A model generated the notes under the pieces. That model did not search any database, was not told the origin of the DNA, and saw only the letters and a list, made by a program, of their open reading frames with translations. A stretch of 41,199 nucleotides of DNA from Penium margaritaceum (taxonomy: Eukaryota > Streptophyta > Zygnematophyceae > Desmidiales > Peniaceae): NCBI GenBank assembly GCA_023375785.1, contig SZWC01015120.1:6706-47904 (forward strand), given 5' to 3'. The position numbers and the translations under genes are program-made. Shown in pieces: positions 22,854-33,566 of this stretch; within the stretch, counting starts at the first letter, position 1; the number at the start of each line of letters is the position of its first letter.

Positions 22854-22930
22854 AGAGACGAGATGTGTGCTGGTCTACGCTAACCAGGAGAGGTTGTCAC
22901 ATAGATGATTGTGCCCCTGAGCCAAGAGTG

Positions 22931-22942
22931 GCTTTGATACCA
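22931..22942 (-). promoter_or_regulatory. Chromovirus primer-binding site
   Basis: The plus strand reads GCTTTGATACCA. The complement TGGTATCAAAGC differs at one base from the iMet primer site TGGTATCAGAGC. It lies two bases inside the 5' LTR (starting at 22945) and confirms the minus-strand orientation. Confidence 0.88.
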
Positions 22943-22944
22943 AG

Positions 22945-23571
22945 TGTAAACCGGGCGCGGTGTGCTAGCCTCAACTGAATGGCGTAGGCACCAACCGGCA
23001 ACCAAGGGGAGGCCGGTACACACCTTCCCGGGTTTGCAGAAGCATAGGGTTATCTTGGGGAAGCACGGGAACATGTGTGGCACAGTGGAAGTAAACTGTA
23101 CTTGTTATTCAAGTGTCAACATACAAGACTATATGTACATGATGACACATCCTAGGCAACCCGAGGTCTCTGAGCCGTGTACGGCTCTGTACGGGCCTGG
23201 GATGGGCATTATTGCCTCAAAATCATGTACCTCATCTTCCCAGCTTTCCAACGCACCAAGAATCACATTATTCTGTGGCGGAACGGCCAAGATATGGCCG
23301 TTTCTGTGAACCACGGTAATGTGCCACTGGCAGTATCTCTAGTGGCGGTGACGGCCGCCCGAAGTGCCCTTTCTGGCAATAACACATTGGGGCGCCATTC
23401 CGAGGCTACCCTTGGCCCTCAATGATCCTTGATTCATTGAATAACCGGGCCCCAAGGCGCACTTTGGCCTTGTTGAGTCTTTCGAGGGTCAAGCCTTGGT
23501 CCTTGTGGATGAATTCCCGTCACCTGATTTCCCCTCGGCCGGTCCAACCGTTGGCCGGGCGTAACTTTGCA
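22945..23571 (-). repeat. Chromovirus 5' LTR
   Basis: About 627 bp, running TGTAAACC.. to ..GTAACTTTGCA on the plus strand. In element orientation it starts TG and ends CA. It shares GGCCAAGATATGGCCGTTTC, GGTGACGGCCGCCCGAAG and TAACCGGGCCCCAAGGCGC with the left copy. Confidence 0.9.
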
Positions 23572-25359
23572 ATGACAAAGGCTTGTAGATTCTCTTTCAC
23601 CTCACTTTTCTTTTTGAGAAAGTATATCCAGACCTTGGGACTATTGTCTTCGGTGCATGTGAGGAAGTATCTGCAGCTTCTATTGGGTGGTATGTAAAAA
23701 GGACCACACATGTCAGAGTGGATGAGGTGAAGGGGTGCGAGAGCACACGTACCATTGTGCTTGAAGGGTTTCTTCTTGGCCTTACCTTGAAGGCATGGCT
23801 AACACAAGATCTCGGCTCCCTCCACCTTATCACCTAGCTCCATCCTACACACTACCACCTACTTTCCCATGAGTACCAATGTGCGATGAGCCATGTACCC
23901 AAAGTGCCTGTGCCACATGTTCGTGGACGATGTGCACTGGCTAGACTGAACAACCCCGGTGGCTACATTTGCTTGTAGTTTTGTTGTCGAATCTTCCTCT
24001 GCCACTGCTTCCCTTGCTCCAACATGTCCTTTGTCATCAGAATTTACATCGCTGCTCTCCTCATCATCACTCTCGGCCTAGTATTCAACTATTGATGTTG
24101 TCATCTTGGTCTTCAAGACGTGGAGTTCTTCAATACGAGGAGCCTATGCAACAACCTTGTTGGCAGAGTAGGAGATGTTGATGTCCTTGGTAGGGACAAT
24201 CACTGCTTCCTTCTCTATAGAGAAAACTGTCATACCATGGTCAGTTATCTTAGAGATGGAGAGCAAGTTGGTTGTGAATGAGGACAAGTAGACTATCCCC
24301 TCTAGCTTGAGGTTGGATTCCGCAACGTTGACACCCATTGTGACCAGCTTTTCACCAATCCCCTCAGCTGTCTCAACCTTTCCGTTGGCGACTCCAAAGT
24401 TCTTGTTGTATGGAACAAGAGATATGAAGTCTCTCTTCTCATAAGTGGTGTACTTGTTTGTGTCTAAGTGAAGGTCATAAGCTCCTGGACTGAGTATCGT
24501 CCTCCCTTTGTTGGAGGCACACTCATCCATCAAGCTTGTGAGATCCTTTTGACCATTTTCCCCTCGCCATTCATCCTCTTCTCCTCCCTCCTTCTTGGAT
24601 GACAGTCACTCCCAAGACCCAGTTTCCAGCCTTACCATAGTTATGGCAGTTTCCTTGGCACTTTGGACCCCTTCCACTATTTCTAGTGCTATTCTTTCCA
24701 TTGCATCCAAAGGAGGAGGTATTATGGAAGGTTTCGCTGCTCCTTGAGGCAAAAGCGGTCATGTTTGCTTCAATACTGCTATGATGTATGGCTTCATTCC
24801 GCAGATACTCCGACACGGTGGTGTAGGATACTTGCTCTTCAGTCCACCCTCCAATCACTGTGATCATGAGATCCTAGCTCTCCGGCAGCATCATCAGAAA
24901 AATCATGGCCTGCATATCGGATTTTAGGTCCCACCCCATGGCGGTGGCTTGTTGCAGGAGCATCTTGAACTTGTGCATAAAGGCAGAGACATCCTCCCCT
25001 TCACCAAGCCTCATGCTCATGAGGTTCTATAGAATGAAGAGACGGTTGACAAGTGAGGAGAAATGAAACACCTTGCCTAGATTGACTTGTGCCGCGAATG
25101 CCACTGTACAAACGCTAATGTGTGAAAGTACTGAGGGTTGTATGGAGGACACAAGAATGGCGAGAGCCTTCTTGTTGAGCTTTGCCCATGTCACAAGGTC
25201 AGCACCCTCCTCCTCCAATGCTCGGATAATTGCGTCAAGATGTCCTAGCAAGTCTTTATCATCCGTGATGATCTCAAACTGCCATTTCCAGAGCGCAATT
25301 ACCTCCCCATCAAACTTGAGGATAGGAGAATAGTTCTCTGCTTCCCCTATCTGTGCCAT
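23572..25359 (-). pseudogene. Second Copia gag-pol, truncated in integrase by the chromovirus
   Basis: On the minus strand gag starts at 25359 with a UBN2-type N-terminus (MAQIGEAENYSPILKFDGE, ALAILVSSIQPSVLSHI). The knuckle region (CHNYGKAGNW) has lost Cys and His residues and contains a frameshift. A decayed protease (LHLDTNKYTTYEKRDF, where DTGA is expected) is followed by FGVANGK and LLSISKITDHGM. Then come the pre-integrase part (MWHRHFGYMAHR, PCLQGKAKKKPF) and the integrase start (HSDMCGPF, VWIYFLKKKSEV). The frame stops at the chromovirus LTR at 23571. In-frame TAGs lie at 25027, 24874, 24144, 24078, 23859 and 23799 (plus-strand CTA). The one at 24874 replaces an expected Trp in LPESW. 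RT and RNase H are not found on the other side of the chromovirus. Confidence 0.9.
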
Positions 25360-26119
25360 CCCTACAACTAGGACTGCTACAGCTCCTGCACCTTTAGTTC
25401 ATGCTGATGAACCTGTGTTTGAAGCTGCTATAGGCTGTTGGTGAGAAGAGGCAATTGCTTGTCCTTTTCACGTTGGCTGATACGAGTAAATGTAGTCAGA
25501 TGTAGGCTGATGTAGGCTGATGTCAGCTCCCAAGGCAGAAAGGTGCAAATGTGTTGCATTCCCATCCGGTTGATGATTGACCTACAAATACAGAGGTTGG
25601 GTGTGAGCGAAGTCACTCTCACTGCATGTGAATTTAACAGTTACATACATGGAACTTCTCTAACCAGAGGCATGGGCCCATAATCCTTTCTTAGCTATTC
25701 AGCTAACCACCTCTGGCAGAGAAGCCGCCAAACCGAAAGCTCACAAAGGTTTTGACACCTTCTTCCTTTGAAGACATGTGTCATGCACCCCAACCTCAAT
25801 CAGGCATACACTTAACCTTCAAGAGTACTAACGCCTTAGCATTACATCTCAAGAAGAGCTTAAGTTGTCAATACACAAGAGAGCATCAAGCAAGGGTTAA
25901 TTGATCAGCATGCAAGACAATTCCTTTCATAGCTTTCTTTCCAGTCCTACAACTCAAAAGCACATTCCTGGGAAGTGGCCTGACCCGGCCACATCACCAA
26001 TAGACTTGTGTTGTGGGCTTGGCACCTAAGAATCCTTGTTTCAAGGTGATAGACCAAACATATAGCTTCCAAGAAGCTACGAACTTTCTTTCGTAGAAGC
26101 TTCCATAACAACCAAGATG
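25360..26119. other. Probable Copia leader or LTR remnant, unassigned
   Basis: This lies upstream of the minus-strand Copia gag. I could not find its primer site or a second LTR copy. A short repeat of GATGTAGGCT (about 25498-25520) is present. No host gene was recognised. Confidence 0.4.
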
Positions 26120-26128
26120 TGCATGGGA

Positions 26129-26196
26129 CCAGGATCAAACTCATGACCTCTCACTCGGCCAAATCAACCAAATGGCCAAGCTAACCACTCACCTAC
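26129..26196 (-). mobile_element. tRNA-derived SINE-like or tRNA-like element
   Basis: On the minus strand TAGGTGAGTGGTTAGC (from 26195) resembles a pol III A box. About 54 nt later GAGTTTGATCCTGG (26142-26129) resembles a B box (GGTTCGANNCC consensus). The intervening sequence does not fold convincingly as a complete tRNA with acceptor stem, so a tRNA-derived SINE head or tRNA pseudogene is more likely than a functional tRNA. Confidence 0.42.
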
Positions 26197-26339
26197 ATGG
26201 TGTACTGACAGGTTATATCTCACATGCGACAGAGCATAGTTGAGTTACACTACAACGGATCCAGGGGTCATACCTCCAAAAGGGGCAGAGCACTCTTGAT
26301 TGTCATACAACACTGAACAATTGAAAACACATTCAATAG

Positions 26340-29300
26340 TCTAGAAATGTACAAAGTTAGACAGAGTTCAGTGAATTTTTATGGGGTTGTACTAAGTTGA
26401 ATAGAGTTTCACATAGTTGTACAATATTGTAAGGAATTGGATTAAGTTCTACAGTGTTCTGTAGAGTTTTACAGATTTGTACGGAGTTGTACATAGTTTT
26501 ATGGAGCTGTACGTAGTTGTGAAGAGTTGTATGGATTTCTTCGTAGATGTACAATGTTGCATGGGATTACATACAGTTATAAATACTTCTACAGAGTTTT
26601 ACAGAGTTTTATAGGGTAGTACCAAATTTTACAGAGTTTTGTGGAGTTGTACAGATTTGTACAAACATATACGAAATGGTATGATGTTGTCAAAAGTTCT
26701 ACGGAGTTTATTAGAGTGCTAAGGAGTTGCACTGAGTTGTATGGAGTTTTATACTTTTGTACCGGGTTGTGCGGATTTGGAGGGAGTTGTACAAAGTTGT
26801 ACAAAGTTCTACGAGTTGTACAGTGATGTATGGAGTTCTACCAACTTTTACTGAACCGTACAAAGTTGTATCGAGTTTTATGGATTTGTACAGAATTGTA
26901 GAGGGTCGTTCTGTGGGGTACATAGTTGCATTTTTTGTGGAGTTTTACACAGTTCTCTGGAGTCGTACGGAGTTATGCGGAGTCATGCAAAGTTCCATGG
27001 GATTTTATGGAGTTGAACTGAGTTTATGGAATTGAATGGATTTAGACAGATTTCTATGATATTGTATGGATTTTTAAAGAGTTATACGGATTATTTTCTA
27101 GTTGTACAGAACTGTACAATGTTTTACATTGCCATATGGAGTTGTACGAGTTGGACAGAGTTGTATGGAGTTGTACAAGGTTGTCCAGATTTGTATAGAG
27201 TTGTATGGATTTGTATGGACTTTTGCAAAGTTGTACGGAGTTGTATGGATTAGTATGGATGTGTGCGGAGTAATCTGGATTTGTACAGATTTTTGCAGAG
27301 TTTAATGGAGTTGTATGGAGTTCTACAAAGTTTTGCATACTTGTACAAAGTTAGACAAAGTAACACTAAGTTGTACGGAGTTGTATGAATTTGTAATGTG
27401 TTGTACGCAATTGTACGGATTCATTTGGAGTGGTTTGGATTCATGCAAAGGTGTACAGGGCTTTACACAATTGTACGGGGTTGTACAAAGTCATACAAAG
27501 TTGTACAGAGTTTTACAGATCTGTACAGTGTTGTACAGAGTTTTGTAAATTTGAATGGAGTTGTACGGAGTTCTATGGAGTTGTGCTTAGTTGTAGAGAG
27601 TTGTACGTAAGTGTATGGATTTGTACATAGGTTTACGGTGTTGAACAATATTCTACAGAGCTGTACAGATTTGTATGAAGTAGTACACAATTTTACAGAG
27701 TTGTACGGAGTTGTAGAGAGTTGTACAAAGTTATAGAGAGTTGTACACAGTTGTACAGATTTGTACGGGATTGAACCAGGTTTTTATCAGGTTGTACAGA
27801 TCTGTACATAGTTGTACGGAGCTCTACGAAGTTATTCTAAGTTGTACGGAGTTGTATGCATTTTTACGTATTTGTGCAGAATCATACAGAGTCATACACA
27901 TATGTACAAAGTTCTACAGGAGTGCACTAAGTTGTATGGAATAGTTTGGAGTTGTACGGAGTTCTACAGACATGTACAGAGTAAAACGGAGTAGTTTGGA
28001 GTTAAACAAAGTTGTACAGAGGTGTAACAAGTTGTAAGGATTTGTACGGAGTTGTATGAAGGTGTACAGAGTTGTATGGAATTGTACGGAGTTGTACAGA
28101 GTTGTATGTAGTTGTACTGAGTTGTACAGATTCATACAAAGTTGTACAAAGCTGTAAGGAGTTGTATGGATTTGTACGGAGTGGTACGGATTTTGATTGG
28201 CTTGTATGAAGTTGTGTAGAGTTGTATGGAGTTGTACGAAGTGGTACAGAGTTGTGCGGAGTCATGTAGCGTTCTACGGAGTTGTACAAAGTCTCATGGA
28301 ATTGTACAGATGTGTACAAAGTTGTTCAGAGTTCAATGGATTTTGACGGAATCGCTCTGCATTTCACAATGTTTAACGTAGTTTTACAGAGTTGTACACT
28401 GTTGTACAGAATTTTATGGAGTTGTACTGAGTTGTAGGGAGTTGAATGGAGTTGTATGGTTTTGTATGGAGTTGTACAGAGTTGTGCGGAGTGGTTGAGA
28501 ATTTCCAGATTTGCACAAGTGTTACGCAGTTGTATGGAGTTCTACATAGTTGCATTGAGTCTTATGCGGTTAAACAGAGTTTTAAAGTGTTGTACAGGTT
28601 TCATGGTTTTTTGTGGAGTTGTATGAGGTTTCATGGAGTTGTACGTAGTTGTACAGAGTTGTTCATAGTTTTGTGGAGCTGCACCAATTTGTATGGTATT
28701 GTACACAGTTGTACAGAGTTCTATAGAATGGTACACAGTTGTACAGAGATTTACAGAGTTGTACAGAGTCTTACGAAGTTGTACAGAGTTGAACAAAGTT
28801 GTACGGAGTTGTACAGACTTGTACAGAGTTAATCAGATTTGTACTGAGTTTTACGGAGTTGTACAGAGGTGAACAAAACTGTTCAGTTTCAAATGGAGTT
28901 GCACGGAGCTGTACAGTGTTGTATGGAGTTGCGCGGAGACATACGAAGCTGTACTGAGTTAAACAGAAGGTTTTTGTACAGTACTTTTTTACATAGTTGT
29001 ATGGAGATGTACATAGTTGTATGGAGTTGCTCTGGATTGTACATAGTTGCATGGAGTTGTAGGGAGTTGTACATAATGGAAGCAGTTCTGAGGAGTTGTC
29101 TAGAGTTCTACATAGTTGTCTAGAGTTCTACATCATTGTATAGAGTTGTACGGAGGTGTATGGAGTTTTTCATTATTGTATTGATTTCTACGGTGTTGCA
29201 TGGATGTGTACAGATTTGTGCTGAATTGTACGCAATTTTACAAATTTGCACATATTTGTACAGAATATTACGCATTTGTACGGATTTGAAAAGTATTCTG

Positions 29301-30870
29301 AAGTCTTATACGGAATCATATGGACTTGTATGGAGTTTTACTGGATTTACAAAGTAGTACGGAGTTCTATGGAGTTTTATAGAGTTTTGCAGAGTTGCAC
29401 GGTGGTATATAGAGTTCTACGGATCTTTGCAGAGTAATACCCAGTTGCTTGTAGCTGGATTTACAAAGAGATTTATATAGTTGTGTCAAGTTCCTGGAGT
29501 TCTTCATAGCTGTACGGAGTTGTACGGAGATCAGCGGTGTTGTACGGAGTTGTACGGAGTTGTTCGAATTGTAAGGAGTTCTACATTTTCATATGGAGTT
29601 TCATACCATTGTACAGATATATACACAGATATACGGAGTTCCACAGATTTTTACAGAGTTGTAAGGGGTTGTATTGAGTGGTACGTAGTTGTATGGAGTT
29701 GTACCAATTGTACGGTGTTGTATGGNNNNNNNNNNNNNNNNNNNNNNNNNNNNNNNNNNNNNNNNNNNNNNNNNNNNNNNNNNNNNNNNNNNNNNNNNNN
29801 NNNNNNNNCACAGATTTTTACAGAGTTGTAAGGGGTTGTATTGAGTGGTACGTAGTTGTATGGAGTTGTACCAATTGTACGGTGTTGTATGGGTCTGTAT
29901 GGAGTTGTACAAAGCTTCACAGAGTTCAACAGATTTGTACGAAGTTGTACAGAGTTGCACAAAGTTTAACTGAGTTGTAAGGAGTTTTAAAGAGTTGTAC
30001 GGATTTGTACGGGGTTCAAGACAGTTGTACAGAGTTGGATGAAGTTTTTCAATGTTCGACATACTTAGGCGGAGTTGTATGGAGTTGTATGGAGTTTTAT
30101 AGATATGCATGTAGTTTGAGAGAGTTGTACAGAGTTGTACAGAGTTGTACAGAGTTGTACGGAGTTCTACAAATTCTTACAGAGTTGTCTGGATTTTTAT
30201 GAAGTTGTAGAAAGTTCTAGGGAGTTGTACGGATTTGTACGAAGTTGTGCGGAATTGTTCTGGGTTGTACAGAGTTGTACAGAGTTGTACGGAGTTGCAT
30301 TTTCACAGAGTTGCATGGAGTTGTATAGAGTTGTACGGAGTTGTACGGAGTTGTACGGAGATGTATGAAGTTTTGAGGAGTTGTACGAAGCTGTACAGAG
30401 TTAAACATAATTGTTCAAATTTGTGCGGAGGTGTATGTGAAAGTACAAATTGTGGAAATGTTTACGGAGTTGTATGGACTTCTATAGTGCTTTATAGACA
30501 TCTAAGGTGTTTTTTAGCATTACATGGAGTTGTATGGACTTGTACAAAGTAATACTGAGTTGTACAGAGTTTTATTGGATTACATAGTTTGTACGGAGTT
30601 GTTTGGTCTTGTACAATGCTTTACGGAGTTGTACCAAGTTACATGGAGTTCTATGGATCAGTATGGAGTGATATGGCGTTGTGTGGAGGTGTGAGGACTT
30701 GTGTGGAGTCGTATGGATTTGTACGGATTTTTCCCAAGTTTTACAGAGTTGTATGGAGCTGTACAAGATTTTTATAGAGTTAATGGAGTTGTCCAGTGTT
30801 GTACGGGATTTTCCAGGGTTATACAGATGTGTAGAAAGTTGTATGGATTTGCACAATACTTCATTTCCTA
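26340..30870. repeat. 10-bp satellite, GTTGTACRGA unit
   Basis: About 4.5 kb (roughly 450 units including the gap) of degenerate GTTGTACGGA/GTTGTACAGA, all in one orientation. Common variants are GTTGTATGGA, GTTCTACGGA and TTTGTACGGA. Three units make 30 bp, so open frames encode decapeptide repeats (CTELYGVVQS on plus, SVQLRTTPYN on minus). These are artefacts. The array is interrupted by an 83-N gap at 29726. Confidence 0.95.
29642..29892. other. Assembly gap with identical 84-bp flanks
   Basis: The 84 bases before the N-run (29642-29725) and the 84 bases after it (29809-29892) read identically, from CACAGATTTTTACAG to GTGTTGTATGG. The run itself is 83 N. The two contig ends most likely overlap and were not merged. 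Confidence 0.85.
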
Positions 30871-31938
30871 ACAGGATATTGGACACAAAATGAGTGTTTC
30901 CAAAGCTCGTGAGCAAAATTTCATAGCCGAAAGTCGCAATGGTGTTGTGGTTGCTCTCACTTGCACTCTTCTTGTGCATGTTGGAGCACCAAAGACCTAC
31001 AGGACATGTGCTCTTTCCTGTGCCACCAGAGTGCACAACTACTATCCTACGAAGCTCAGTCCTAATATCACTTTTTTTAAGCTCTTGTTTGGCCACTAAC
31101 CCGGTGTCTCTACCCTCGGAGTGTGGGATCTATCGCCTATATTCTCATGTAGAAGAAGGACAAAACCAATGCTCATCCCTCAAAAGTAGGCCCTCGGGCC
31201 TCACGACACGTGTTTTCTGGCTAACTCTCCTGGCTACTTCTTCTATGGAACTGAGAGAAAGAGACAAACTATTACCGTAGTGATTAGTATATTCATTCGT
31301 GTTTTTTCACCTAATTATGTAATCTCCATTTTCACCCAGATTTGGACCTTTTGTAATATTGGAGGTGATTCTCCCATGGCACAGTCCTTGAAAGGTCCGC
31401 TTAATTCTCCCATGTGGCTACCTAGATTTCAAGTCTTGCAGTCTGCAAGTGAACGCACGGTTCATTTAGTTCAGTTGAGGAAGTTCGGAATACCAAACAG
31501 CATGGCATATGCTTTGCGAAGCAAGTGAGTAAACCGCCCACCGTCAATCGCTTAGCAATTGACGATGAGTTTACATCCAATCAGGAGCGAGGAACCACCA
31601 TGTAGCGCTAACGTGCACTTTCCAGCACTTGCAAGAAAGTGCACGTTGCTGCAAGTCCCTGAACCAACAGACAACAATTCACTCTCTCTCCTCCGCCAAG
31701 AGCGGAGAAGAGCAAGTGAAATGATGCGGTTGTCCTGCACCTTATCTGGCCTAGATGTTCCTTTTCATTAGGATTTTGGAAAGGAAAACTTCCAGTGGTA
31801 GAAACATGAATTCATAATCTTGGAAGTGCTTCTCCCATGGCAGAAGAATGAGCAACAAAGTTAGTGTATTAAATCCATATGGACAGAGTTATGGGGATGA
31901 TTCCCCCAAGGGAACCATAATTTCAGGTGTGAGCATAG
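30871..31938. other. Unassigned sequence
   Basis: It follows the satellite. Short open frames on both strands show no recognisable domain. A 13-bp hairpin is present at 31610-31647. Confidence 0.5.
31610..31647. repeat. Perfect 13-bp hairpin
   Basis: AACGTGCACTTTC (31610-31622), a 12-nt loop, then GAAAGTGCACGTT (31635-31647). The flanks do not show a clear small transposon, so its origin is unknown. Confidence 0.75.
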
Positions 31939-32515
31939 GAGAATGAAAGATGAACAGTATGAGGGGATGTACAAATCACTACGGTAGAACAGATGTGCAT
32001 TTAAATGAGATCACTCCGTATTTCTGCCAGTCATCACCCACCTCCACCACTTCACTCTCATTGACCCTCTTCTTAGAGCAACCTGTGTTTTCTTCTACCC
32101 CAGCAATCTAATCCTTGCTTACCATCGCCCACGCGCCACAAAAACTGTTGAAGATTTGCCCCTCTGCATGCCCAAGTGCGGCGCCGGGAGGCGCCGACGA
32201 GCCGCCAGAGAGAGGAAATTCCTCTCNGAGAATGAAAGATGAACAGTATGAGGGGATGTACAAATCACTACGGTAGAACAGATGTGCATTTAAATGAGAT
32301 CACTCCGTATTTCTGCCAGTCATCACCCACCTCCACCACTTCACTCTCATTGACCCTCTTCTTAGAGCAACCTGTGTTTTCTTCTACCCCAGCAATCTAA
32401 TCCTTGCTTACCATCGCCCACGCGCCACAAAAACTGTTGAAGATTTGCCCCTCTGCATGCCCAAGTGCGGCGCCGGGAGGCGCCGACGAGCCGCCAGAGA
32501 GAGGAAATTCCTCTC
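31939..32515. repeat. 288-bp direct duplication across a single N
   Basis: 31939-32226 and 32228-32515 appear identical, both beginning GAGAATGAAAGATGAACAG and ending GAGGAAATTCCTCTC, with one N (32227) between them. This pattern fits two contig ends joined without merging their overlap, not a real tandem duplication. Confidence 0.88.
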
Positions 32516-33383
32516 CATTGGACCTGGCGACTGGAGGAGTGCTCGGATTGTAAAATGGAGGATTTCACCTGAAAGTTGACGAGTTGTTGAACCCAGTGGA
32601 TGTTGTTTCACCGGAATCGGACAATTAATGAGGGAGATATGGGCTTCCAAAGTTGGGGTGTGCGCGGCGGCTCTGGGAGTCGGCCGCGGTTCGACCGGAG
32701 GTGAATAATCCACCTGACCGAGTAACAAAAGTCCATCTGGAGATTTTTGCGCCGGAAGGGCTGCCGAGGCGTCCCATGAATGATCCGCTGGATGCCAGTA
32801 GTGCAGTTTGATACTGAGGGACTTAGCCAAAATTCTGGCTCGGCGTCTGAAACTCAGTGGTACGTTTTGTTACTTGGGGACTTTGTGGTGTACACCACAA
32901 GGTCACAGAGTCCCCAAGTGTTCAGACTTTGTGTTGTACACCAAAAAGTGGCATGCAGAGGGAATATGCCCCCCAGTACGGTATCTGAACACTGAATTAT
33001 GCAATGCGAGCCAGTAATATGAAGAGAACAGAGGTGGATAGAGGCGGATTGAGGAAATGAATGACTGATGGATCAAAGAAACAAAAAACTACATACAAAT
33101 AGTTTTCCTAATATAATGGTTGCTCTTCTCTAGTGCCCCTGCAAGATGGAACTGCTAGTTCGCTAATACCAAGCAACATGCGTGAGGGTGGTTGCCGAGG
33201 CGTTGCTGGTTTTTCCAATCTGACATCTTGGTCATGACAGTGTCGGTGCACAAATCCCTCGAGTACTTTTCCATTGAGGTTCATGACTGATGACAACTAA
33301 CAGGACAATGGAAGTGTTCCAGTGTTCTTGGTTTCTATTCATTGTTTGCGTCACCATCCTTGAAGGGAAGCGGTGTATGACCT
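32516..33383. other. Unassigned sequence with a nested palindrome
   Basis: A 140-codon minus-strand frame (32830-32408) lacks recognisable domains and half of it lies in the duplicated segment, so I do not call it a gene. A nested inverted repeat lies at 32872-32919. Confidence 0.45.
32872..32919. repeat. Nested inverted repeat
   Basis: ACTTGGGGACT (32872-32882) pairs with AGTCCCCAAGT (32909-32919). It encloses the perfect 18-bp palindrome TTGTGGTGTACACCACAA (32883-32900). A diverged direct copy of the inner part follows at about 32926-32946. Confidence 0.75.
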
Positions 33384-33566
33384 TCAAGTTGTGCTGGTCC
33401 TTAGACCTAAGGGATAGACCAGGGTAGCATGATGAGCTTGGTCGAGAGCCTTGGTGAAGATGTCGACTCTGCTGGCTTTGGAGGCCAAAAGGATGAATAC
33501 AAGATCCAGTACGGTACTCAAAAGTCTCTGTTGTAACTTATGTTCTGTCGGTGTGCATCTCTTCAA
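33384..33566 (-). pseudogene. Possible Copia polyprotein tail
   Basis: The minus-strand frame contains VDIFTKALDQAHHATLVYPLGL. VDIFTKAL resembles the (A)DIFTKAL/P motif that closes Copia RNase H, followed as expected by a short tail. The upstream part is not convincing RNase H, so the call rests on one motif. Confidence 0.35.

Larger units (their letters stand above)
17639..23571 (-). mobile_element. Ty3 chromovirus LTR retrotransposon, decayed
   Basis: Two LTR copies in the same orientation (17639-18025 and 22945-23571) bracket a minus-strand gag-protease-RT-RNase H-integrase-chromodomain region, with a primer site at 22931-22942 beside the right (5') LTR. This is the chromovirus order. No target duplication is seen: the 5-mers outside are tcgtt at the left and atgac at the right. 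The right end cuts a Copia integrase frame, whereas the left end abuts a minisatellite, so one flank has been rearranged or misassembled. Confidence 0.92.

Noticed and set aside
26340..30870. Many open frames with CTELYGVVQS or SVQLRTTPYN repeats on both strands
   Set aside because: They follow automatically from the 10-bp unit (30 bp = ten codons) and occur on both strands. No start context or domain.
30572..31096. 174-codon minus-strand frame
   Set aside because: Half is satellite. The rest shows no recognisable domain.
32408..32830. 140-codon minus-strand frame
   Set aside because: No domain or family recognised, and part lies in the 288-bp assembly duplication.
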